Assembly: GCF_026168555.1 (NCBI RefSeq)
Contig: NZ_CP092471.1
Span: 1,002,501 to 1,066,500 of the forward strand
Origin: Qipengyuania spongiae
Lineage (GTDB): Bacteria > Pseudomonadota > Alphaproteobacteria > Sphingomonadales > Sphingomonadaceae
DNA length: 64,000 nucleotides
Reading direction: 5' to 3'
This document shows positions 8,629 to 16,625 of the stretch, piece after piece (the stretch's first letter is position 1; each line of letters opens with the position of its first letter). The position numbers and the translations under genes were made by a program. Under the pieces are notes generated by a model. The model made no database searches. It was not told the DNA's origin and saw nothing but the letters and a program-made list of their open reading frames with translations.

Positions 8629-9972
8629 CTAGGCGCTGGCAAGCCTGCGGGCTTCCGAGCCGGTCAGACGCGCGAACATTTCGGCCAGTTCCTGATAGGT
8701 CTTGCGGATATCCTCTCGATCTCCGTCGTATTCGGCGACCTCGCAGGCATGATCGGCCAGTTCGCACGCCAGATCGGCGACAAAGCGCCCGTGTCCGGGA
8801 TCAAGCTTCTCGTCCTCGTTCAGCGAGACGATCAACCGCTTGTAATTGTTGATCATGCGGATGGTGACCGAAGGATAGGCGGAGGCTGCCTGGCGAAAGG
8901 CGTTCATCGGATCTTCGAACAGACCGCGGAAATCCTGTCCCGGCAATTCGAAGCGCGGCTCGTCACGATAGGCGGGCACGCATTCGTCGGGAATCCAGAT
9001 CGCCGACTGGTTGGCCATGGTGACGGCGAGATTGTCGGCCACTGCGAGCGCGGTGTAGAAATCGTTGATTGCCGGCGAGAGCGCGCGGGCCGCGATTTCG
9101 ACCAGCAGGCGGACCTGGAAAACCGTTCCCTGGCTGTCGGAACGATAGGGGCCGATCGGCACGCAGCGCAGCAGGGGAGCAAGGTCGTCGACCGGGTTCT
9201 CGAGCAGCATCAAGGGCTGGCCTTCGAGAACGTGCTGCCCGGGCGCGGCGCAGAAGCGGACCGTTCCCTGATGGTCCGACAACAGTTTCTGCGCGCGCGA
9301 GAGGTCGTTGCCCTCGACATAGCCGGCCCGAGGGGCGCGGATGGTCTGGGCAAAGGCGATGTCGGCGGATGGGCGTGCGACGACCTGCACCGGCGTTCCC
9401 TTGGCATCGCGCGCCAAGCGGTCGATCGATGTGTCGACGAACATGGTGCGGCCGAGATCGTGCAGCGAAACGGCGAGCATGGCGATATTGACCGCCTGCA
9501 GCGCCATGACGAGCGCGACGAACCCCAGGGGCGTGTCGATCAGTTCCGCATCGGGGTCGATCGAGAGCATCGCCATGAGGCTGACGATGAAGCTGAAGCT
9601 GAGGCCCGAGATCGAGATCCGGACCAGCCGCTTGGTCAGCCAGCGGTCGATCAGACGGACGCCGAGATTGCCCGCCGCAAGGCTCAGCACGATCAGGGTG
9701 ATCGAGAAGTAGAGCGAGACGAAAGCGGCGTCGACGCCGCTCGCGACGCCGGCGAAGTCGCGCGCGGTGTCGGACGTCGCCACGGGAGAAAGATCGTTGG
9801 CGAGGATCCATGCGGTAAGGCCAGCCCGGTCCGCCTGCAACATGCCGAACCCCACGATGAGAGCCAGGATGACAGCGGCGACAGGCAGGGACCAGTAGTT
9901 CACCGTCAAACGGTGGAGGAACCAGCCCCCGAGGCCGCGCAGGGGCCCGGAATGCGACGTATGTGAGACCAA
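8629..9972 (-). CDS. DUF2254 domain-containing membrane protein (second of a tandem pair)
   Basis: This 447-residue paralogue of the gene downstream shares the four N-terminal membrane segments and the C-terminal SPAINDFYTALAVADNL block. Divergence between the two copies is high, so the duplication is old. The listed start is a TTG at 9972 without a good ribosome-binding site. A TTG or GTG inside RLTVNYW, just before the first helix, is possible. The gene is divergent from the rhodopsin gene, and the roughly 140 nt between them must hold both promoters. Function is unknown. Confidence 0.8.
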   Translation of the reverse strand: MVSHTSHSGPLRGLGGWFLHRLTVNYWSLPVAAVILALIVGFGMLQADRAGLTAWILANDLSPVATSDTARDFAGVASGVDAAFVSLYFSITLIVLSLAAGNLGVRLIDRWLTKRLVRISISGLSFSFIVSLMAMLSIDPDAELIDTPLGFVALVMALQAVNIAMLAVSLHDLGRTMFVDTSIDRLARDAKGTPVQVVARPSADIAFAQTIRAPRAGYVEGNDLSRAQKLLSDHQGTVRFCAAPGQHVLEGQPLMLLENPVDDLAPLLRCVPIGPYRSDSQGTVFQVRLLVEIAARALSPAINDFYTALAVADNLAVTMANQSAIWIPDECVPAYRDEPRFELPGQDFRGLFEDPMNAFRQAASAYPSVTIRMINNYKRLIVSLNEDEKLDPGHGRFVADLACELADHACEVAEYDGDREDIRKTYQELAEMFARLTGSEARRLASA

Positions 9973-10113
9973 GAGGAGTAACCTTTGCTGGTTGAGCGCT
10001 TTTTCGCGATGTCCGGGGAACTTAACTCACGTTAGCACGATTTGGTTGCCGCGACCTCTCCGCACAAATGGCGGGTGGGTTCGCGCAAAATCATTGCGTG
10101 AAAAGGGGCACCC

Positions 10114-10979
10114 ATGAACCTACCCGTCTCTGCCGAAGCGCTCGGCTCCATAGAAACCTCGTAACCCTCACCGCCGGACAATACACCACGGGATCGCTGA
10201 TCCTGATGGTCAGCTACGGCGCGCATTTCGCCTTCATTTTGTATTTCATCATGGCGAGCCTCCAGCTTGCGCCGCGCTATCGCGTGGTTCCGATCCTGTC
10301 GGCAGTGGTCATGGCCTCGGCCGGCCTGAGCCTGATGCGGGAATTCTCGCTGTGGGAAACCAGCTACGAACTGACCGGCGCGGTCTACACCCCGCTGGCG
10401 GAGAATTCGAGCTTCACCAACGCCTTCCGCTACGGCAACTGGACGATCACCGTGCCGATCCTGCTCACGCAGCTGGCGATCGCCTTCGCGCTGCCGCGTC
10501 CCGAACTGCACAAGCGCGCGATCCGGATGATCATTCCGGCCGTGCTGATGATCTGGACGGGGCTCTACGGCCAGTTCGGCGAAACCGGCGATTTCTCCCA
10601 GCTCAACGTCTGGGGCGTGATCTCGACCGTGTTCTTCGTCTGGCTGATCGTCGAGGTTCGCGGCGTGATCTCGCGCGGCGTTCAGACCAGCCCGGTGGAA
10701 CTCAAGGGCTGGCCGAAGAACATCTGGTGGTATTTCCTTGCGACCTGGGGGCTCTACCCCATTGCCTACGCCCTGCCGCAGCTCGGCTTCACCGGCGATG
10801 TCGTCGTGGTCCGCCAGCTGCTGTTCTCGATCGCCGACATCTCGTCCAAGCTGATCTACGGCCTGATCCTCAGCCGCTATGTCCTGCGTCGCAGCGCGCT
10901 CGAGGGTTACGTGCCCGCGGCCGAGGCGCTGGAAACCTCGCCGCTCGGCTCGAGCGTTGCTTCCCAGCGGGGCGATTGA
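10114..10979 (+). CDS. Microbial rhodopsin, NTQ (light-driven chloride pump) type, with apparent N-terminal frameshift
   Basis: Seven membrane helices are present. Helix C reads RYGNWTITVPILLTQ, placing Asn, Thr and Gln where proteorhodopsin has D97, T101 and E108. The N-T-Q set marks light-driven inward chloride pumps. Helix G has SIADISSKLIYG with the retinal Lys at 10848-10850. Leu at the tuning position (105 in proteorhodopsin) predicts green absorption. An ATG at 10114 with AAAAGGGG just upstream opens MNLPVSAEALGSIETS but meets TAA at 10162. The rhodopsin frame resumes at VTLTAGQYT, which fits loss of one base near 10160. In the uninterrupted frame only GTG 10098 or ATG 10068 are available, both without a ribosome-binding site. 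ATG 10206 would cut helix A. blh follows by 10 nt. Confidence 0.9.
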
Positions 10980-10989
10980 GGCTGACCGC

Positions 10990-11808
10990 TTGAAAGAGGT
11001 CTTCGCGACCCGACCGAGGGGGCCCTGGCACGATGCCGGGGCCCTTTTGTCGTGGGTAGCCCTCCTTCTTGCAGCAATCGCGCAATTGCTCGGCGAGACC
11101 GAGGCGACGGTGGTCGGCCTTGCGTTCTTCGTCGCCGGTCTGGCGCATGGGGCGGGGGACGAGAACGACGCGACGATCCGGCCGTTCTCGCTCGTCCATG
11201 TCGGTGCCTATCTCGTAACCGGCGCGGCGGTGACGGCGCTGTTCCTCGTCGCGCCGCTTGCCGGGCTTGCGCTGTTCCTCGCGCTGTCCGCCTGGCATTT
11301 CGCGCGCAGCGATGTTCGTATGGCGCAGGAGACGCGCTTTGCCATCGCCGCGCTTGCCACGGGGGGCAGCGCCCTGTTCCGTCACCGCGAGACCGAGCGG
11401 GTATTCGCTGCCATCGTCGGCGAGCCGTTGCCTCCGCTCTTCATCGACGTGCTTGCGCTCGCGGGCATTGTCGGGATCGGACTTGCTGGCTGGGCCCTGT
11501 TCAAGGGCCGACGCGGCTCGGGCCACGCCGCGATCGCGGCGGGCGCCGTCGCGTTGCTACACCCGGTGCTTGCCGTCGGGCTAATCTTCCTCACCGCGCA
11601 CGCCGTGCCGATCCAGCAGCGGCAGATCCGGCGCTACGGATCGGCCGCCGTGTGGCGCGCGGTGGCCTGGCCGAGCGTTGTCGCGCTGGCGGGAGCCGCC
11701 GGGCTCGCCCTGGCGGTGTGGCAGGGCTGGATTGCCCTGCCGATCGTGGTCGCGCTCGCCTTCGGCATGGCGACCCCGCACATGCTGACCGAGAGGCTGG
11801 AGCGCTAG
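10990..11808 (+). CDS. blh: Brp/Blh family beta-carotene 15,15'-dioxygenase
   Basis: This 272-residue membrane protein cleaves beta-carotene to two retinal molecules, which supply the rhodopsin chromophore. Family histidine blocks are visible: GLAHGAGDEND near residue 55, SAWHFARSD near residue 100, FLTAHAVPIQQRQIRRYG near residue 200, and MATPHMLTERL at the C-terminus. In the family these histidines ligate iron. The TTG start at 10990 is supported by GAGG 8 nt upstream and lies 10 nt after the rhodopsin stop. The open frame extends further upstream within the rhodopsin gene but without family sequence. The two genes form an evident operon. Confidence 0.88.
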   Translation: MKEVFATRPRGPWHDAGALLSWVALLLAAIAQLLGETEATVVGLAFFVAGLAHGAGDENDATIRPFSLVHVGAYLVTGAAVTALFLVAPLAGLALFLALSAWHFARSDVRMAQETRFAIAALATGGSALFRHRETERVFAAIVGEPLPPLFIDVLALAGIVGIGLAGWALFKGRRGSGHAAIAAGAVALLHPVLAVGLIFLTAHAVPIQQRQIRRYGSAAVWRAVAWPSVVALAGAAGLALAVWQGWIALPIVVALAFGMATPHMLTERLER

Positions 11809-11811
11809 GCG

Positions 11812-13947
11812 CTACTCAGCGCCGCGGCCGATCTCGCGGTTGAGATAGGCGAGCAGCAGCGCCGCGCGCTTGGCGTCCTCCTCATGGTCGGCGCCCACCG
11901 AATGGCCGCCTTCCTTGTATTCGTGATAGTAGAAGGTCTGGCCGAACGCCTCGTGCTTGGCCGCCGCCTTGCGCGCGTGGCCCGGATGGACGCGGTCGTC
12001 GAGCGTTGAAAGGTAGTAGAACGCCGCCGGTGCGTCCGCCCCCTCGCGCATGTTCTGATAGGGTGACCATTCGCGCATATAGGCCCAGTCCGCCGGAACG
12101 TCGGGATTGCCGTATTCGGCCATCCACGACGCGCCCGCGAGCAGCTGGTTGTAGCGCCGCATGTCGATCAGCGGGCTGCCCGAGATGATCGCACCGTAGA
12201 GATCGGGCCGCTGATTGGCGACCGCGCCGACCAGCACGCCGCCATTCGAGCGCCCCGAGGCGGCGATGCGTCCCGGTTCGGCGAGCCGGTTGGCAACCAG
12301 ATCGTCGGCCACGGCATGGAAATCGTCGAAGCTGTTCTGGCGCTTCTCGCGCAGCGCCTCCTCGTGCCAGCGCGGGCCGTATTCCCCGCCGCCGCGAATG
12401 CCGGCAAGGACATAGGCATTGCCTTCCTCGAGCCAGAACAGTGAGAGGGGGCCGCTGCGATAGGGTTCGGCGGTAAGGTATTTCGGCGTCTGCGCGTTGC
12501 GAAATCCGCCATAGGCGTGGATCAGCGTCGGCAACGGTCCGGTCGCGCCCTTCGGCCGGGCGAGGTAATATGGGACCTTGGTACCGTCCTTCGAGGTGGC
12601 GAATTTCTGTTCGACCGTGAATTTGGAAGCGTCGAACTGCGCCGGTTCGCTGGCGATCGCCAGTGCCGGACCCTGCGAGGGCACTTCGTAGAGCGTTGGC
12701 GGGGTCAGCATGCTTTCGACCGTGACGTAGGCTGTGTCGCCCTTGCCGCTGGTCTCGGCGATCTGGATCGTCGAATTGGCGGGCAGGTCCATCGCCCGCT
12801 GCGTCCAGCCCGTAGCGTTCGGCGATGCGGTTGGGGTAAGTTCGATGAGCTTGCCCGAGACGTCATCGAGCACCTTGACCCACAGCTTGTTTTCCGAAGT
12901 CGCGACCTGCTCGACCGCCTGGCTCTCGGTCGGGCGGAAGACCACGAAGGGCTCGGCCGTCTCGCCGTCCATCACCCGGTCGAGCGACCAGGCGACCAGC
13001 GTGCCCGGTTGTTCGGTGGTACTGCCGGTCTCGAAGGCGGAGTTGAGCTTGGCGATGACGTAGCCGTCCAGCACCGTCTCGAAATCGGCATCTTCGGGCA
13101 GGGGCAGGGGGACAGTGCTCCCGTCGTCGCGCACCAGCGAGATCTGGTTGGTCCAGAAGCTCGGCCCGCGGCGCACGAAGCGCCAGCGCGTCTCGCCGTC
13201 GAGGACGGAGAGGCCGCCGATGCTGACATCGGTGACCTCTCCCTCGGCGATCTGGCGCGCGGACGAGAAGTCCGTCCCGCGATCCCACAGGCGGACGAGG
13301 CGGGGATAGCCGGATTCGGTCATCGATCCCTCGCCCTCGTCGGTGCCGACGAACAGCGTGTCGTCGTCGAACCAGGCGACACTCGACTTGGCGGCGGGAA
13401 GGGTGAAACCGTCGGAGACGAATTCGCCGGTGGCCATGTCGAATTCGCGCAGCACGTCCGCATCGGTGCCGCCGGGGCTCAGCGAGATGAGGCAGCGCCG
13501 GTATTCCGGCGCCAGGCAATTGGCCCCGTGCCAGACCCAGCTCTCGCCCTCCTCGCGGCCCAGCGCATCGACATCGATCAGCGTCCGCCATTCGGGCGCA
13601 CCGGACCGGTAGCTGTCGAGCGTGGCGATCCGCCAGATCCCGCGCGGATTGTCCGCATCGCGCCACAGATTGGCGACCATGTCGCCATAGATGGCGGACG
13701 GCATGGCGATCTGGCGATCATCGTCGAGGATCTGCTTCGCCCATGCCTTGGCGATGGGATATTCGGGCTGGACGGTCAGGACCTCCTCGGTCGCCGCGTT
13801 CCATTCGTCGACCTGCGCCAGCGCGCGTTCGCCCTGAATTTCCTCCAGCCAGATATACGGGTCCTCGGCGTCGGTATCCTGCGCGGCGAGGGCTATCGGG
13901 CTGGCGACAAGCGAAAGGGCGGCAAGGCTGGTTGTAAAGCGCGGCAT
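11812..13947 (-). CDS. Prolyl oligopeptidase family (S9) serine peptidase, exported
   Basis: This 711-residue protein has an N-terminal signal peptide, MPRFTTSLAALSLVASPIALAAQD, with likely cleavage after ALA. The beta-propeller domain covers roughly residues 60-430. The alpha/beta hydrolase domain has the Ser in GRSNGGVLVGA, Asp in STLDDRVHPGHARK and His in GGHSVGADH, so the triad is complete. The sequence AAEDPYIWLEE-like start (AEDPYIWLEEIQGERAL) and ARPKGATGPLPTLIHAYGGFR are typical of the prolyl-oligopeptidase subfamily. It cleaves proline-containing peptides, presumably in the periplasm. It is convergent with blh, with three bases between stops. Confidence 0.92.
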   Translation of the reverse strand: MPRFTTSLAALSLVASPIALAAQDTDAEDPYIWLEEIQGERALAQVDEWNAATEEVLTVQPEYPIAKAWAKQILDDDRQIAMPSAIYGDMVANLWRDADNPRGIWRIATLDSYRSGAPEWRTLIDVDALGREEGESWVWHGANCLAPEYRRCLISLSPGGTDADVLREFDMATGEFVSDGFTLPAAKSSVAWFDDDTLFVGTDEGEGSMTESGYPRLVRLWDRGTDFSSARQIAEGEVTDVSIGGLSVLDGETRWRFVRRGPSFWTNQISLVRDDGSTVPLPLPEDADFETVLDGYVIAKLNSAFETGSTTEQPGTLVAWSLDRVMDGETAEPFVVFRPTESQAVEQVATSENKLWVKVLDDVSGKLIELTPTASPNATGWTQRAMDLPANSTIQIAETSGKGDTAYVTVESMLTPPTLYEVPSQGPALAIASEPAQFDASKFTVEQKFATSKDGTKVPYYLARPKGATGPLPTLIHAYGGFRNAQTPKYLTAEPYRSGPLSLFWLEEGNAYVLAGIRGGGEYGPRWHEEALREKRQNSFDDFHAVADDLVANRLAEPGRIAASGRSNGGVLVGAVANQRPDLYGAIISGSPLIDMRRYNQLLAGASWMAEYGNPDVPADWAYMREWSPYQNMREGADAPAAFYYLSTLDDRVHPGHARKAAAKHEAFGQTFYYHEYKEGGHSVGADHEEDAKRAALLLAYLNREIGRGAE

Positions 13948-14017
13948 CGGGGCTCCCGGACTGTCGTTGGAAGGCCCTGTTATAAAGGCACGCGCCTGAA
14001 TGCCAGCCGAAGCCGGC

Positions 14018-15004
14018 TCAAATCCTGCCGAGATCCCCGTGGCCGATGGTGCCGCTGGCCAGTTCGAGCATCCGGTCGAGGCTGCGCTTGGCCTGGAGGC
14101 GCAGACCCTCCTCGATCTCGATCCGCGGTTCCAGATCGCGCAGGGCGACATAGAGCTTCTCGATCGTGTTGAGCGCCATGTAGGGGCAGATGTTGCACGA
14201 ACAGTTCCCGTCGGCACCCGGCGCGCCGATGAAGTTCTTGCTCGGCAGCGCCTTTTCCATCTGGTGGATGATGTGCGGCTCGGTCGCGACGATCAGCGTG
14301 TCGCCCTCGAACGTCTCGGCGAATTGGAGGATGCCGCTGGTCGATCCGACATAATCGGCATGGTCGACGATCGTGGGCGGGCATTCGGGATGCGCGGCGA
14401 TCGGCGCACCCGGATATTGCTGTTGCAGCTTCAAAAGCTCGGTCTCGCTGAAGGCTTCATGCACGATGCAGACGCCCGGCCAGAGCAGCATCTCGCGGTC
14501 GAACTTGCGCGACAGATAGCCGCCCAGATGCCGGTCGGGGCCGAAGATGATCTTCTGGTCCTTGGGGATCTGCGACAGGATCGTCTCGGCGCTGGAGCTG
14601 GTCACGATCACGTCGGACAGCGCCTTCACCTCGGTCGAGCAGTTGATGTAGGTGAGCGCGATGTGGTCGGGATGCGCCTCGCGGAAAGCCTTGAACTTTT
14701 CCGGGGGGCACGAATCCTCGAGGCTGCACCCCGCATCCATGTCGGGTAGGACGACGATCTTTTCCGGGCTCAGGATCTTGGCGGTGTCGGCCATGAACTT
14801 GACGCCGCAAAAGGCGATCACGTCGGCATCGGTTTCCGCCGCCATCTGCGAAAGCTGCAGCGAATCTCCGACGAAATCCGCCAGATCCTGGATCTGCGGC
14901 TTCTGGTAGTAATGCGCCAGGATCACCGCATTGCGCTCCTTGCGCAGGCGATCGATCTCGGAAAGCAGGTCTTCGCCCGTGGGGAGCTTGGTTTCGACAG
15001 TCAT
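14018..15004 (-). CDS. nadA: Quinolinate synthase (NAD biosynthesis)
   Basis: This 328-residue enzyme condenses iminoaspartate with dihydroxyacetone phosphate to quinolinate, using a 4Fe-4S cluster with three Cys ligands. The ligands are visible as Cys93 (PDMDAGCSLED), Cys179 (PGVCIVHE) and Cys270 or 273 (CSCNICPYMALN). AHYYQKPQIQDLADFVGDS and FCGVKFMADTAKIL are substrate-site blocks. Length is normal for the family. nadB and nadC are not next to it, which is unusual for many alphaproteobacteria. A weak EcfG-like box with 17-nt spacing lies upstream on the same strand. Confidence 0.96.
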   Translation of the reverse strand: MTVETKLPTGEDLLSEIDRLRKERNAVILAHYYQKPQIQDLADFVGDSLQLSQMAAETDADVIAFCGVKFMADTAKILSPEKIVVLPDMDAGCSLEDSCPPEKFKAFREAHPDHIALTYINCSTEVKALSDVIVTSSSAETILSQIPKDQKIIFGPDRHLGGYLSRKFDREMLLWPGVCIVHEAFSETELLKLQQQYPGAPIAAHPECPPTIVDHADYVGSTSGILQFAETFEGDTLIVATEPHIIHQMEKALPSKNFIGAPGADGNCSCNICPYMALNTIEKLYVALRDLEPRIEIEEGLRLQAKRSLDRMLELASGTIGHGDLGRI

Positions 15005-15076
15005 CTACAGGTCCGTTTTCGTAATGCAGCGTCTATATAGGTCGAACGGGCGGCGATGCGAGGGCGTTCCGACCGG

Positions 15077-15679
15077 TCAGCGCTGGTCCTCGAACCGCAC
15101 CGCGACACGGGCGTCGGGATGGCCCGCGACCCGCAGCGGTGCGGCGAGATCCTGGCGCACCACCTGCTCGGCAGCGCTGCGGGCAAGGCCGAGTGCTTCG
15201 GGGCCCGCGGCCAGTTCGGCGGCGTTCCGGCGCGCCGAGCGCATCTGGTCGGCGGTCAGGTCCGGGGCGGCAGCGCCGAATGCGGGCTCTCCGACCTCGA
15301 TTTCGGGCAGGGTGACGGTCAGCGTTTCGCTGTCGGCGTTCCAGTCGAAATCCCCCCGGTCCATGCTCGACATGTCGATCTCGTAGACCACCTGCGCAGG
15401 CACGAGGGTCGGCTCCGCGCCGCTGCCGGTTCTCACGGGAACCTCGAACCGCGAGGAAAAGACTGTCAGCCTGTCCTGACTTTCGACCGCGAACATCGCG
15501 CCGTCGACCGGATCGTCGAGCCGCTGGTCGAAGAAACTGCGCCAGGCGAGCCAGCCCAGCAGCACGATCAGTGCGAAGCCGACAACCCACCAGACCAGCG
15601 AAACGCCTTCCAGCGCCGAGCGACGCGACAATTTGCGCGTCAGGGTCTTGTCGCGCTGATACCTTACCTTGCGAGCCAT
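15077..15679 (-). CDS. DUF4230 domain-containing membrane-anchored protein
   Basis: This 200-residue protein has a basic cytoplasmic N-terminus, one membrane helix at about residues 27-48 (LVWWVVGFALIVLLGWLAW) and a soluble region outside the cytoplasm. The pattern of an N-terminal anchor followed by RLTVFSSRFEVPV, VVYEIDMSSMD and a DPDLT-type region fits DUF4230, whose function is unknown. The basic N-terminal 20 residues and the single helix give an Nin-Cout orientation. The gene overlaps the stop of the upstream MBL hydrolase gene by 16 nt on the same strand, so the two are an operon. Confidence 0.75.
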   Translation of the reverse strand: MARKVRYQRDKTLTRKLSRRSALEGVSLVWWVVGFALIVLLGWLAWRSFFDQRLDDPVDGAMFAVESQDRLTVFSSRFEVPVRTGSGAEPTLVPAQVVYEIDMSSMDRGDFDWNADSETLTVTLPEIEVGEPAFGAAAPDLTADQMRSARRNAAELAAGPEALGLARSAAEQVVRQDLAAPLRVAGHPDARVAVRFEDQR

Positions 15680-16572
15680 CCGTCTCCTTCGCGCGAGACA
15701 AGCCCGCGCCGTTCCAGATCGATGAGATGCGCCGTGACCGAAAGTTGCGCCGCCTTGCCGAGCTTGGGATCGAGGCCCTTGTACATCAGCGGCACGAGAT
15801 CAACCGGCGATCGACGGGTGTCGGCGAGCAGGCGCAGAATCTGGTTCTCGCGCTGGCGGCGATGGCCGATCATCCCGCGTACCAGCTGGCGCGGTTTCTC
15901 GACCGCGGGGCCGTGGGCGGGATAGTAGATGCGATCCTCGCGCCCGTGCAGGATGTCGAGGCTTTTCATGTAGTCGCCCATGTCGCCGTCCGGCGGCACG
16001 ACCACGCTGGTCGACCAGCCCATGACATGGTCGCCGGTGAACAGCGCATCGCTTTCTTCCAGTGCGAAGCACAGATGGTTGGACACATGGCCCGGCGTCG
16101 CCACGGCGGTCAGCGTCCAGCCAGGACCGGTCATCGCTTCGCCATCCTCCATCACCCGGTCGGGGGCGTAGTCGGGATCGAAGCCCTCGTCGGCGCGGGG
16201 GCCGTCGGCATCGAAGGCGAGCGGGGCGCAGCCGACGATGGGTGCTCCGGTCCGCTCCGCAAGCGGGCGCGAACCGGGCGAATGGTCCTTGTGCGTATGA
16301 GTGCACATGATCGCCAGGACGGGTTCCTCGCCGATTGCAGCGATGATCGCATCGAGATGCGCAGCATTGGCCGGGCCGGGGTCGATCACCGCGCAGCCTT
16401 CGCCCGCGCCGACGATGTAGGTCTGCGTGCCGGTATAGGTGAAGGGCGAGGGGTTGGGCGCGAGGACGCGCCGCACCAGCGGCTCGATCTGCTCGGCGGT
16501 GCCGGTCGGCCAGGGGTTGGGCGGGGCGGTGGGCATGGCGTGGATGTAGGGAAGGATCGGGCGCAGCGCCAC
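15664..16572 (-). CDS. MBL-fold metallo-hydrolase
   Basis: This is about 302 residues. THTHKDHSPGS is the HxHxDH zinc motif. Further metal ligands lie in TPGHVSNH, TGDHVMGW and YPAHGPAVE. The C-terminal winged-helix-like region (ALRQLSVTAHLIDLERRG type) is that of the LACTB2 and RNase Z-like subgroup of hydroxyacylglutathione-hydrolase-like proteins. It probably hydrolyses thioesters or nucleic acid in the cytosol, but the substrate is open. The start is a GTG at 16572, and ATG 16536 (MPTAPPNPW) is a fair alternative. The 3' end overlaps the DUF4230 gene by 16 nt. The gene is divergent from glpK. Confidence 0.85.
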   Translation of the reverse strand: MALRPILPYIHAMPTAPPNPWPTGTAEQIEPLVRRVLAPNPSPFTYTGTQTYIVGAGEGCAVIDPGPANAAHLDAIIAAIGEEPVLAIMCTHTHKDHSPGSRPLAERTGAPIVGCAPLAFDADGPRADEGFDPDYAPDRVMEDGEAMTGPGWTLTAVATPGHVSNHLCFALEESDALFTGDHVMGWSTSVVVPPDGDMGDYMKSLDILHGREDRIYYPAHGPAVEKPRQLVRGMIGHRRQRENQILRLLADTRRSPVDLVPLMYKGLDPKLGKAAQLSVTAHLIDLERRGLVSREGDGWLAR

Positions 16573-16625
16573 CTCGCTGCTCGTGGCCTTGTCTCTGACC
16601 CGGCTTTTGCGCCAAGAAGCGCGCC

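Noticed and set aside
15045..15070. EcfG-like box upstream of nadA on the minus strand (GGAAC-N17-CGTT)
   Set aside because: Spacing is one base longer than the best consensus, and nadA is not a typical stress gene. It could be chance in GC-rich DNA.
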